Positions 1-8,218 of a stretch of DNA of 33,445 nt are shown piece after piece. Made by a program: the position numbers and the translations under genes. Source of the DNA: Flavobacterium sp. (GTDB taxonomy: Bacteria; Bacteroidota; Bacteroidia; Flavobacteriales; Flavobacteriaceae); assembly GCA_024644805.1 (NCBI GenBank), contig JAHEHC010000010.1:1-33445 (forward strand), in the 5' to 3' direction. Every line of letters starts with the position of its first letter. Within the stretch, counting starts at the first letter, position 1. The notes below the pieces were generated by a model. The model searched no databases, was not told where the DNA came from, and saw only the letters and a list, made by a program, of their open reading frames with translations.

Positions 1-1562
1 TCCCCTTCAACTCCATAATCATTTATTGAAAAATAATCTACGTCCAAATAACCTTCACCTCCCAAAAGATCATTGATTTCAGCATATCTTTCACTTTTAA
101 GTTTCTTCAATTGGAGTGATGCATTAATGGTGATAGATTCAGATAATTCGCTTCTTAAAATTGAATTCCCAATGATCAATCGATCCTCAATAACATCCTT
201 TTGCATAACATAGGCAGACAGTAAATTTGATGTATTTCTATTGGCATCGTATAAAGAACTCCAGTCCAGCTGGCCGTTCTTTAAAAGTTCCTGTTCGGCT
301 AAATAGGCCTGATAATAATTATAAGGAGTAACAACATCATGTCTCAAAAAATAACTTGGCATTCTCTGATAGTAGTTTGCAAAAGGACTCCTATGGTTTC
401 CATACTCCAATCGAGTCGACCCTATGCTACCTGTTTGAAGCGCTATATTGGTGTTTAGTTGGGTCTTATCTGAAATGGAATAATAATGATTGATCATAAA
501 TAAGGGTTCTTTGACCTCCATTATTTTACTGTTCCTAATCCGATCGTTCTGAAGTCCCCAATTAGGATTGTATTTTATCCCTTTTAGACCATAAGCCTCC
601 TTTGTAATGGATGCACTTCTACCTCTTATAACAGGGGTATAAAGTCCCGTAACATTTAGGGAATGTTTGAGGTCGAATTTCTTTTCAACGGATATAAAAA
701 ATGAATTTGCATTGTATAAAGTACCATCTTTAAATCCGCTTTCGCCAAATCTTCTTGAAACAGCAACCATATAACCCCAGCCATTAGTATTCAGACCATT
801 GATGTAACTCGCCATGATCCTTCCTTTATAAGACCTGTTTGCCATGGCGTATGAAAGCTTTCCTCCTGGTCTGTAATCCGATGTACGCATACTGATATTT
901 GTAGTACCGGATATACCCCCGAATGAGAATTTATTAGCAGTTATTCCGTTGGATCGATTTCTTATCCGTTGAACATCATTTAAACCTCCCCAATCTCCCC
1001 ATTGAGGCCTGCCATCGTACATTTTATTCATTTCAATACCATTGATCGATAGAGATCTATAGGAATTGTCCAACCCTCTTGGTTTAAAGAATGTGGCACT
1101 AAAATCATAAGCTGCAGCCTTTGAGAAAACATCATTTGACGCTTGGAGCAATCCCGATATGGAATGTGTAATTCCCGATTCATCATCAATCATATCGTCT
1201 GTGATAGATATAACTCTAAACTGTGTTTCCAATGTCCTGCTATCAATCTCAAGAAGTATCGGATCCAGATTAATCGATTTATTATTATAGATCGTAATTG
1301 GAATTCTTAAAGTCGTATAATTCTCTTTGCTGATCACCAAGACCTGTTCGCCTTTTGGAATCGTTTCATCAGATAAGAAGAACTTTCCATCACTTTTGGT
1401 TTGTGTTAAAAATGACTTTGAGGAAATCTGAACTATAGCTTCTGCAATAGGTTCATTAGAGTTGGAATCTATGACCCTCCCTTTTATTACTGTTGTTTGG
1501 GAAATGATATTCAAAAACCCTCCAAATACAAGATATAAAACAAATGCTATTTGTTTTATCAT
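1..1562 (-). CDS. TonB-dependent outer-membrane receptor, N-terminal part (cut by window edge)
   Basis: Translating the minus strand from the ATG at 1562 gives 520 residues with no stop, running off the left edge. The protein begins with a signal peptide (about residues 1-22, ending IISQ). A carboxypeptidase-regulatory-like beta-sandwich follows (about 25-105, with GRVIDSNSNEPIAEA), then a TonB plug domain with KPRGLDNSYRSLSINGIEMN and MYDGRPQWGDWGG near residue 181, and then barrel strands. Family knowledge says such receptors import substrates across the outer membrane using TonB/ExbBD energy. Nothing visible fixes the substrate, and no SusD partner can be seen on this side. The plug has the same DGR-W-W layout as the complete receptor at 3292-5904, so the two are probably distant members of one subfamily. 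The C-terminal barrel lies outside the window. The gene is transcribed divergently from the nuclease at 1692. Confidence 0.9.
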   Translation of the reverse strand, partial: MIKQIAFVLYLVFGGFLNIISQTTVIKGRVIDSNSNEPIAEAIVQISSKSFLTQTKSDGKFFLSDETIPKGEQVLVISKENYTTLRIPITIYNNKSINLDPILLEIDSRTLETQFRVISITDDMIDDESGITHSISGLLQASNDVFSKAAAYDFSATFFKPRGLDNSYRSLSINGIEMNKMYDGRPQWGDWGGLNDVQRIRNRSNGITANKFSFGGISGTTNISMRTSDYRPGGKLSYAMANRSYKGRIMASYINGLNTNGWGYMVAVSRRFGESGFKDGTLYNANSFFISVEKKFDLKHSLNVTGLYTPVIRGRSASITKEAYGLKGIKYNPNWGLQNDRIRNSKIMEVKEPLFMINHYYSISDKTQLNTNIALQTGSIGSTRLEYGNHRSPFANYYQRMPSYFLRHDVVTPYNYYQAYLAEQELLKNGQLDWSSLYDANRNTSNLLSAYVMQKDVIEDRLIIGNSILRSELSESITINASLQLKKLKSERYAEINDLLGGEGYLDVDYFSINDYGVEG

Positions 1563-1605
1563 GATCAAAAAATGAAAAAGGGGAATTTTTTACAGGAGGT
1601 ATAAT

Positions 1606-1613
1606 CAAATATA
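1606..1613 (-). promoter_or_regulatory. Candidate -7 element for the partial TonB receptor
   Basis: On the minus strand this reads TATATTTG, a full match to the Bacteroidota -7 consensus TAnnTTTG, and it lies 44 nt from the receptor start codon. I see no TTG -33 element at the usual 19-21 nt spacing, so the call rests on one motif in AT-rich DNA. Confidence 0.35.
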
Positions 1614-1634
1614 CAAAAATTAACGGATAATTAT

Positions 1635-1642
1635 TACTTTTG
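1635..1642 (+). promoter_or_regulatory. Candidate -7 element for the secreted nuclease gene
   Basis: This reads TACTTTTG, matching TAnnTTTG, and would give a leader of roughly 40 nt before the ATG at 1692. No clear TTG -33 element is visible. It sits about 20 bp from the opposing candidate for the divergent receptor, so the two would share one small control region. Confidence 0.35.
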
Positions 1643-1691
1643 AAATTCTTCCCAGATAAAAATTATACAAACTCATTTTAATTAAATTCCC

Positions 1692-2741
1692 ATGAGGCGA
1701 GTATATTTTTTAATACCCTTACTGATCCACTCTTATAATTATCTATCCGCCCAAGAAACTAAAGAGTACTATATCATTACCCTTGCGTTTTACAATCTTG
1801 AAAATCTTTTTGATACGGAAAACGACCCGCTGACTTTTGATGATGATCGAACACCGACCGGAAAATATCAATGGACTGAAGAAAAATACCGATCCAAGCT
1901 CATAAATATTTCAACTGTGATCTCGGAGATTGGCAGGGATCTATCTGGCAAACCACCAATACTAATTGGTGTTTGCGAAATTGAAAACAGAAAGGTCTTA
2001 GAAGACCTAATAGCTCAGAAAAAATTGCAGACTTATAACTATGGAATTATTCATTTAGAATCTCCCGACCGAAGAGGAATTGATGTTGCCCTCCTCTATC
2101 GAAAAAATGTATTTACTCCCACCTATTACAAAAACTTTGAATTGTACCTCTTTAATGATCAGGAACCATCCATTCGAATTTTCACCAGAGATCAATTGCT
2201 GGTATCCGGAATGTTGGATGGTGAGAAAATTCATTTGATCATCAACCACTGGCCATCAAGGAGAGGTGGGGAGGTGCAGAGTCGTTCAAAAAGAATAAAA
2301 GCAGCCCAATTGAATAGGAGAATTATCGACTCTTTATTCAGTTCAGAACCCTATGCTAAGATCATTACTATGGGTGATTTCAATGACGACCCAACCAATA
2401 TAAGTATCAAAAAACATTTAAAGACATTGGGTAAGAAAGATGATGTTTCTATGAAAGAACTATTCAACCCGATGGAAAAAATGCATTCTAAAGGAATCGG
2501 AACATTGGCCTGGAGAGATGGATGGAATCTGTTTGATCAAATTATTCTTTCCTCTGAATTGTTAAAAAGGGATTTCTCAAGTTATCGTTATTACAAAGCC
2601 GGGGTTTTTAACAAATCTTATTTAAAACAAAAGGAAGGTCAATATAACCGATACCCCTTTAGATTCAACACCGATTCAGAGGAGGGATATAGCGATCATT
2701 TCCCGGTATATGTCTACCTGATCAAAGAAAAGAAGGATTGA
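1692..2741 (+). CDS. Secreted endonuclease/exonuclease/phosphatase family protein
   Basis: This 349-residue protein has a signal peptide (about 1-20, ending LSAQ), so it should act in the periplasm or outside the cell. The family fold (DNase I-like, metal-dependent phosphodiester hydrolysis) is shown by its ordered motifs: YNLENLFD (residues 34-41, metal/catalytic Asn), CEIEN (95-99, metal-binding Glu), RRGIDVALLY, INHWPSRRGG (catalytic His), MGDFNDDP (catalytic Asp/Asn) and a C-terminal YSDHFPVYVYL (terminal Asp-His). All core catalytic elements are present and the length is typical of the flavobacterial secreted group. The substrate cannot be told apart from sequence: extracellular DNA or a phosphodiester metabolite for nutrient scavenging are both possible. 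Its stop codon directly abuts the stop of the convergent downstream gene, and no terminator separates them. Confidence 0.9.
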   Translation: MRRVYFLIPLLIHSYNYLSAQETKEYYIITLAFYNLENLFDTENDPLTFDDDRTPTGKYQWTEEKYRSKLINISTVISEIGRDLSGKPPILIGVCEIENRKVLEDLIAQKKLQTYNYGIIHLESPDRRGIDVALLYRKNVFTPTYYKNFELYLFNDQEPSIRIFTRDQLLVSGMLDGEKIHLIINHWPSRRGGEVQSRSKRIKAAQLNRRIIDSLFSSEPYAKIITMGDFNDDPTNISIKKHLKTLGKKDDVSMKELFNPMEKMHSKGIGTLAWRDGWNLFDQIILSSELLKRDFSSYRYYKAGVFNKSYLKQKEGQYNRYPFRFNTDSEEGYSDHFPVYVYLIKEKKD

Positions 2742-3185
2742 TCAATCAAACCACTGGGCCCAGGGAATTCGGCTAAGCACCAAAATCAAAGCTATGGTAT
2801 AGAATATAGCGATGGTCTTGAACTTGGTTTTGGAAGTTTGTTTTTTCTTGTGTTTCGTATAGCCAATGGTGATCAATACCACAGCAACTAACATGATCAA
2901 TGGGTGCTCTACGCTAAATAAACGGAGCATAGCGTCCTTCATCACCTCACCCATTCCGTTGGTCTGAATGGCATTCAGGGCATTGGGAGAGACAAAATAC
3001 AGGATAAGACCAATTATGACCTGGATATGCGTGACGATAAGTGCAAATACAGAGATCCTGCTATCCTTATCTCCAAATCCTCTTTTAGAGGCGATTCCCA
3101 TAAAGGAATTGATGGTAGCCAGAATGATGATCAGCAGGGTCAAATAGCCCCAATAGGAATGTAGGAATTGAATGGTCGTATACAT
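2742..3185 (-). CDS. Small four-helix membrane protein, possibly cytochrome b-like
   Basis: This 147-residue protein has four predicted transmembrane segments (about residues 11-32, 46-66, 93-111 and 124-140) and a short basic loop (KHKKKQTSK) between the last two. Histidines lie at or near helix ends (H9, H53, H94, the last within EHPLIM), which could bind haem, but this is inference. Similar flavobacterial proteins are often given unhelpful names such as cytochrome B or ribosomal protein. It is clearly not ribosomal. It lies downstream of the complete TonB receptor, separated by a strong hairpin terminator, so it may have its own promoter; I could not pick one with confidence. Its physiological role is unknown. 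Confidence 0.75.
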   Translation of the reverse strand: MYTTIQFLHSYWGYLTLLIIILATINSFMGIASKRGFGDKDSRISVFALIVTHIQVIIGLILYFVSPNALNAIQTNGMGEVMKDAMLRLFSVEHPLIMLVAVVLITIGYTKHKKKQTSKTKFKTIAIFYTIALILVLSRIPWAQWFD

Positions 3186-3238
3186 GATGTTTTTAGATTA
3201 AATGATTATGGTCTCAAATGTAGGAATAAATAATAAAA

Positions 3239-3268
3239 AAAACGTCCTGATCGGAATCAGGACGTTTT
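3239..3268 (-). terminator. Rho-independent terminator of the TonB receptor gene
   Basis: A perfect 13-bp stem (AAAACGTCCTGAT with its complement) closes a 4-nt CGGA loop. It is followed on the minus strand by a T-rich run. It sits just after the receptor stop codon at 3292 and before the membrane protein start at 3185. The A/T flanks make it able to stop transcription from either side. Confidence 0.9.
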
Positions 3269-3291
3269 AATAATAAATCTATTGTATCAGA

Positions 3292-5904
3292 TTAGAAGTT
3301 ATATTTCAATGAACCATTGAATGTTCTTCCATTTTCAATAAAGTAACCAAATGCATCAGAGTTTTGAATTCCGATATAATCAAATACATTATAAACGTTT
3401 GCTCTGAAGGTCAAATCTTGTGAACCAAAGTTAAACTTATAAGTAAGACCCGCATCTGTTGTAGAATAAGGCTTTAACTTCATTGGTTCATAACCAATTG
3501 CGGAAGTACCGGCATCGGTAAATTCGTAGTGGTTCGCGCGGTAGTTGATTCCTCCGTCAACAGTCAAACCTTCCATGATATTTACAATTACTCCCAATCC
3601 AGTAGTGAATTGCGGAGCGGTAGAAACTTTTACCCCGTTACGGTTTACATCATTTAATACATCTATTTCTTCCTGAGTATCCACATCAAATACTGTAGTT
3701 GTAGATGTTCCTTTATACACCCAGCTACCTGCTGACATGAATCCATTAAGTGTAAACAATGAATGTGCTTTCCAACTGAAATCGAATTCAGCACCAGTAT
3801 GATACTGTCGGATTCCTCTTTGTAAAACAGACGCTTCAACACCCTCTTCTTCATCACCTACAATGTAATCATCATCAACATAGGAAATAGTCCTGTTGGA
3901 CCAGTCGGTTACATAAGCATTGAAATTAGCAGTGAATCCGCTATCGCACTTCATGTGATATCCTGCCTCAAAACTTCTGATGATCTCATTTTCTACATCA
4001 GGCTTGATAACATCGGCATTCGATCCTGCAAAAGAGAATATACCGTCCAGGAATGGTTGTCTTGAATAATAACCTCCATTAAGGAAGATCTTATGATCTT
4101 CAGCAATGGTATAAGAAACACCACCTTTAATGTTGTATCCATCACGAGTCTCTTTATCTGAAGTTTCTTCAGCAAATCGGTCTTCACGCTCGTAAGACTG
4201 TGTTGAAACTGACCCCTGTGCAAAGATCGAGAATTTGCCGTCGCTATATTCTAATTGTCCAAATCCACCTACATAGTTAATGGTTTCAGAGTAATCATAG
4301 TTGATACGATCTCCTTCATCAGCAAAATTTGATATTGACGCCCATGGATTTGCATCGTAGGCATTGGTGACAACTGCATCATCTGGTCGGTCATTGCTCC
4401 ATCCTGAAAGTCCATAGAAATTGGCTACCTGACGGAAGTGATCTCCGGTATAGTTTCGAGCATCAACCCCAACATTCGCAGAAAAACGATCTGAGAAATC
4501 ATGATTGAAGTTAGATACGATACCAAACCATTGGTGATTGTTTACAGATGAACGACGGATGTAACCATCGCCCAATTCATTGTCATCATCATTTCCAATA
4601 CCAATCTGAGTATTCAAATCTACATTTGCTGCATAATCGATCTGGCCTCTAAGTGGTCCGTCACCATCTGGATCTTCAGTTCTTATAGGAGAAGCTCCTC
4701 TTGGTCCGGTTCCACCTCCACGTCCAACAGACGCATACAATACGGTTGATAATTCAGAATCTTCACTCATGGTCCAGTCCCAGTTCAGGTTGGCTACCGG
4801 TTTGTGATAATAATTTTGTCTTTCTGAAGTAATGTTCCCGCCATTCACACCATTTCCTTCATAGTATCCCCAGTGTTGGTTATACTTAGGATCGGCTGCA
4901 ATGACATCTTTAGACTGACTCCATTTCTGACCATGCAACTGAGGTGCACCGGTAAGTAAGAAGTTCAAGCTGTGTGAATCATTTGGTTTGTACCCAACGG
5001 AGATAAAGTAATTCTGACCTTGTCCGTAAGTACCTTTTGCCCATTTTCTATGTGCTTGCCAGTAATCGACCAGTACAGAAAATGCCCAACCGCTTTCGCT
5101 AAGACCGGAGTTGTAAGCAGCAGTTCCTTTCATATAGCTGTCGTTTGCACCTAAGAAACGTACAAAACCACCTTGCTCTCTTTCAGCTGCTTTCATTATA
5201 ATGTTTGTTGTACCCCCTACTGAGGAAATGGCTAACTTGGAAGCACCAAGTCCACGTTGTACCTGGATCGCATTAGCGATATCGGCTATACCAGCCCAGT
5301 TAGACCAATACACTCTTCCATCTTCCATACCGTTCACCGGTTGACCGTTCAATAGAACACCAATGTTGGTTTGGTCAAATCCACGAAGATAGAACTGAGA
5401 ATCACCAAATCCGGAATTTCCTGAGATATACGCAGAAGGCGTGTTTTTCAATGCCTGAGTAATTTCTACGTTTCCTACAACTTTAGATTCGATCTCGCTC
5501 TTTGTAATGGTAGATACCGCTACCGGTGTCTTACGATCTTCAGCCAAATCAATAACTCCAGATCCTATGATCACGACTTCCTCGAGAGCATCAGCGTCTA
5601 CCATCAGCGTAATGGTTCCCAGGTTTGCTGAGCCATTCGATAAGGTAAAAGATACACTTTTTGTAGTGTAACCAAGATAAGAAATTGTTACCATTCCGCT
5701 ATTGCTTGATACATTCAACGTGAAATTCCCGTCAAAATCAGAGATGGCACCATTGGTGGTCCCTTTCTCTATAACATTAGCTCCTGATAATGGACCGCCT
5801 AAATTAGCATCCGATACAGTTCCTGAAATGGTTCCTTGTGCAAATGTTGCTGCACCAAGAAACATAAAGGAAGCTACTAAAAAATAAGTAATTTTTTTCA
5901 TCAT
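3292..5904 (-). CDS. TonB-dependent outer-membrane receptor
   Basis: This complete 870-residue receptor has a signal peptide (about 1-22, ending ATFAQ). A carboxypeptidase-regulatory-like domain follows (about 24-110, GTVSDANLGGPLSGANV), then a TonB plug (about 118-240, with KTPVAVSTI, FYLRGFDQTNIGVLLNGQPV and VGGTTNIIMK). The rest is a 22-strand-type barrel ending in an aromatic residue (LKYNF), as expected for BamA-dependent insertion. The family takes up iron chelates, vitamins or glycans using TonB energy; the substrate is not evident here and no SusD-like partner is adjacent. The plug resembles the partial receptor at the left edge (MEDGRVYWSNWAG versus MYDGRPQWGDWGG). A good promoter lies just upstream and a strong terminator just downstream, so it appears to be a single-gene transcript. 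Confidence 0.93.
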   Translation of the reverse strand: MMKKITYFLVASFMFLGAATFAQGTISGTVSDANLGGPLSGANVIEKGTTNGAISDFDGNFTLNVSSNSGMVTISYLGYTTKSVSFTLSNGSANLGTITLMVDADALEEVVIIGSGVIDLAEDRKTPVAVSTITKSEIESKVVGNVEITQALKNTPSAYISGNSGFGDSQFYLRGFDQTNIGVLLNGQPVNGMEDGRVYWSNWAGIADIANAIQVQRGLGASKLAISSVGGTTNIIMKAAEREQGGFVRFLGANDSYMKGTAAYNSGLSESGWAFSVLVDYWQAHRKWAKGTYGQGQNYFISVGYKPNDSHSLNFLLTGAPQLHGQKWSQSKDVIAADPKYNQHWGYYEGNGVNGGNITSERQNYYHKPVANLNWDWTMSEDSELSTVLYASVGRGGGTGPRGASPIRTEDPDGDGPLRGQIDYAANVDLNTQIGIGNDDDNELGDGYIRRSSVNNHQWFGIVSNFNHDFSDRFSANVGVDARNYTGDHFRQVANFYGLSGWSNDRPDDAVVTNAYDANPWASISNFADEGDRINYDYSETINYVGGFGQLEYSDGKFSIFAQGSVSTQSYEREDRFAEETSDKETRDGYNIKGGVSYTIAEDHKIFLNGGYYSRQPFLDGIFSFAGSNADVIKPDVENEIIRSFEAGYHMKCDSGFTANFNAYVTDWSNRTISYVDDDYIVGDEEEGVEASVLQRGIRQYHTGAEFDFSWKAHSLFTLNGFMSAGSWVYKGTSTTTVFDVDTQEEIDVLNDVNRNGVKVSTAPQFTTGLGVIVNIMEGLTVDGGINYRANHYEFTDAGTSAIGYEPMKLKPYSTTDAGLTYKFNFGSQDLTFRANVYNVFDYIGIQNSDAFGYFIENGRTFNGSLKYNF

Positions 5905-5925
5905 AAATAATTGTTTTTGGTTAAT

Positions 5926-5970
5926 GCAAAACTACTATGTTTTGTTCGATTTCCAAGCAAAATACTATGT
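5926..5970. repeat. Imperfect direct repeat in the TonB receptor promoter
   Basis: GCAAAACTACTATGT at 5926-5940 recurs as GCAAAATACTATGT at 5957-5970, differing by one inserted C, with start-to-start spacing of 31 bp (about three helical turns). The left copy contains the -7 element and the right copy overlaps the -33 region. A regulator-binding pair is possible; a chance repeat is also possible at this length. Confidence 0.45.
5927..5956 (-). promoter_or_regulatory. Promoter of the TonB receptor gene
   Basis: Read on the minus strand, TTG is followed by exactly 19 nt and then TAGTTTTG. This matches the Bacteroidota consensus TTG-N19-21-TAnnTTTG at every specified position. The -7 box lies 22 nt from the receptor ATG at 5904, leaving a short leader. 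Confidence 0.65.
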
Positions 5971-6040
5971 AAATTAATTGTTATCAAAAATTTGTGCCCT
6001 ATTTTATCCCAATCTTATTAACAACCTTATTTGTAAATAG

Positions 6041-7264
6041 TTAGAAAGAAATACCATCCAGCTGCAATTTTCTACCCTCAATAAAATCGAAAAATTTTGG
6101 TTTTAAAGACTCTTCTAAAGGCTCTGATGCCGGTAAATCCAAGGTAAATGGGTCTACTTGTCTTCCATTTTTCCAAAAACGATAACACACATGAGGACCT
6201 CCCGTATTACCTGTCATACCTACCCATCCAATGACATCACCTTGCCTAACATAATCACCCACCCTCACATTTCTTTTCTTCATATGTAAGTATTGGGTAT
6301 CATAGGTTGCATTATGTCTGATCTTCACATAATTTCCATTGCCTCTTTTCCGCTCAGATTTGGTAATGGTCCCATCGGCTGTAGCCAAGATGGGTGTTCC
6401 GATCGGAGCTGCAAAATCGGTGCCTTTATGGGGCCTCACCTTATACCCATAATATTTGATCCTGCGTTTTAAGTTGTATCGCGAAGAAATGCGACTGAAC
6501 TTAACCGGAGCCTTCAAGAAGGCTCTTCTCAGGTTATTGGCCTCGTCATCGTAGTAATCGTGAATTCCCATTGTGGAGTCGGCCATGAACCTAAAGGCAT
6601 ATAATGGCTTGCCCCGGTGTTCGAAATACACCGCCTTGATCTCATCCAGCCCTGCCGGAATGGTATCGTTGATGAACTTTTCGGTATAGACCACTTTAAA
6701 TCTATCGTTGGGTTGCAACCTGAAGAAATCGATGGTCCAGGCATAGATACTGGCCAGACGATCGGTCATATACGGACTCAGGTGCTGTTCTTCCATGGTT
6801 TCAGAAAGGGAACTGGTGATAGTGCCTGATGCGGTCTTCTCAATTATCGTAGTGGGTTTCTTATCGTTGAATGTAAAGATGCAGTCTCTGATATCCACCA
6901 CAGCATAATCCACTTTGTTCTTCTCATAGATAAAGACCTGGGTTTTGTCGATACTGTCCTTTGAATTCAGTAATACATATGGGTTGCCGATCTTAACCCG
7001 TCTCACATCAAAACTGTCCTTGATCTTAGATACCACTTCATATATCTCGGCCTGGGAAACATGATTGGCATCCAAAATAGCGCCAAAGGTATCTCCAGAC
7101 CGAATGGTATCTCGGATCACGATGAAATCATTGAGGTCATATCCATATTCAAATTTTGCCTTTTGAATAGTTCCGGCCTCATCGTCATTGCCTTTTTCAA
7201 CGTTGCTACAGGCAAAAAGCAAAAAAATCAATGGGAGTAGAAAGTGTAATTTGGTCAAGGTCAA
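6041..7264 (-). CDS. M23 (LytM-type) metallopeptidase lipoprotein
   Basis: This 407-residue protein is predicted to be a lipoprotein (lipobox LLFAC, lipid-bearing Cys19). The middle region (about 55-105, SGDTFGAILDANHVSQ) resembles the OapA/LysM-like domain that precedes M23 peptidases in the MepM group. The C-terminal M23 domain carries H279-x3-D283 (HKGTD), catalytic H327 (YLHM) and H358, so it should cut peptidoglycan cross-links in the periplasm. The usual third zinc ligand, the second His of HxH, is Cys360 here (PHVCYRF). I recall this variant from other flavobacterial homologues, so it need not be inactive. The gene follows the tryptophan dioxygenase by 13 bp and is probably the last member of a three-gene transcript starting with DUF3108. 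No hairpin terminator is apparent downstream. Confidence 0.9.
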   Translation of the reverse strand: MTLTKLHFLLPLIFLLFACSNVEKGNDDEAGTIQKAKFEYGYDLNDFIVIRDTIRSGDTFGAILDANHVSQAEIYEVVSKIKDSFDVRRVKIGNPYVLLNSKDSIDKTQVFIYEKNKVDYAVVDIRDCIFTFNDKKPTTIIEKTASGTITSSLSETMEEQHLSPYMTDRLASIYAWTIDFFRLQPNDRFKVVYTEKFINDTIPAGLDEIKAVYFEHRGKPLYAFRFMADSTMGIHDYYDDEANNLRRAFLKAPVKFSRISSRYNLKRRIKYYGYKVRPHKGTDFAAPIGTPILATADGTITKSERKRGNGNYVKIRHNATYDTQYLHMKKRNVRVGDYVRQGDVIGWVGMTGNTGGPHVCYRFWKNGRQVDPFTLDLPASEPLEESLKPKFFDFIEGRKLQLDGISF

Positions 7265-7277
7265 TCTAATTTTTTAA

Positions 7278-8216
7278 TCAAACATCATTACCCCAATTCC
7301 TTAGCTCGTCTTCAGACCAGAGATCGGGGAAAAATATTCTTCGTTGGTATTTTGGGTGCATGTATTTTTTCCAGTCACTACCTCCTGTTGCTTCAATGGC
7401 CTCATCAGAGTTTCCGCCAGACAAATAGTGCTTTGCTGCATGATAATGGGCCATCACCCAGGTGATATTCACAGTGTAATCGTAATGTCTCATAGCTCGT
7501 ATCAGTTCCGGGGCTTTTTTAACCTCCTCAGGCAGTTCCTTGAACTTGGCATAAAGGTTTATCGTATTGTATTCCTGTGTGAATGCTACGAACTCATTTT
7601 TATATTTTTCCTCAAAAACCTTCAATAAGTAGGATTTTTTCCCGGTCTTATAGTCTTTCCCTGCAGCCTGCCAATAGAGATGCTCTAAAGCATGTTCATA
7701 GGGAGTATCACGATCGATCGTTTCGCGATACCGTGCATCGATCAAATTGATCAGATCGGTAGACGCAAATTCTACCTTTCTGTATTGAGCACTTTGGAAA
7801 CCACTTGCGGGGGTTAAGGTATTTCTGAACTTGAGATATTGTTCGATCTCCATGCCTTCCTGCATGATGGAAAAAGAAGAAGTGAGCATATCAAAATACC
7901 GGCTGATCCGCATCAATCTGCTGGAAAAGAATTTAGCGGTCAAGTTTTCATGATGGGCCACCTGACTTATTTCCCAGAGGATCATTTTAAATAATAGCTC
8001 ATTGACCTGATGGTACATGATAAAGACCATCTCATCGGGTTGATCGGTTCTTTGGATCTGAAGGTTCAACAAGGCATCGGTCTGTATATAATCCCAATAG
8101 GTCAGGGGTTCACTATATAACAGTCCTTCTAAATGGGTTTCAACATCCTGACCAATTTCACGATACTTCTTTTCAAGTTGATTGAGGAGCTTTTCGGTTT
8201 CAGGATTTTTATCCAT
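7278..8216 (-). CDS. kynA: Tryptophan 2,3-dioxygenase family protein
   Basis: This 312-residue cytosolic haem enzyme should oxidise L-tryptophan to N-formylkynurenine, the first step of the kynurenine route. Residues matching characterised dioxygenases are visible: distal H69 in MYHQVNELLFK, substrate-carboxylate R146 in SGFQSAQYRKVEF, proximal haem ligand H257 in TWVMAHYH, and a following ATGGS loop equivalent to the substrate-binding GTGGT loop. The C-terminal IFFPDLW matches the family FPELW ending. It starts 2 bp after DUF3108 and precedes the M23 gene by 13 bp, forming a compact operon next to the homogentisate genes. Kynureninase and later pathway genes are not in the window. Family assignment is firm. 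The exact substrate is inferred because this group diverges from biochemically studied enzymes. Confidence 0.88.
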   Translation of the reverse strand: MDKNPETEKLLNQLEKKYREIGQDVETHLEGLLYSEPLTYWDYIQTDALLNLQIQRTDQPDEMVFIMYHQVNELLFKMILWEISQVAHHENLTAKFFSSRLMRISRYFDMLTSSFSIMQEGMEIEQYLKFRNTLTPASGFQSAQYRKVEFASTDLINLIDARYRETIDRDTPYEHALEHLYWQAAGKDYKTGKKSYLLKVFEEKYKNEFVAFTQEYNTINLYAKFKELPEEVKKAPELIRAMRHYDYTVNITWVMAHYHAAKHYLSGGNSDEAIEATGGSDWKKYMHPKYQRRIFFPDLWSEDELRNWGNDV

Positions 8217-8218
8217 AT

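Noticed and set aside
2742-3185. Ribosomal protein label sometimes given to such genes
   Set aside because: The product is a four-helix membrane protein with no ribosomal protein features.
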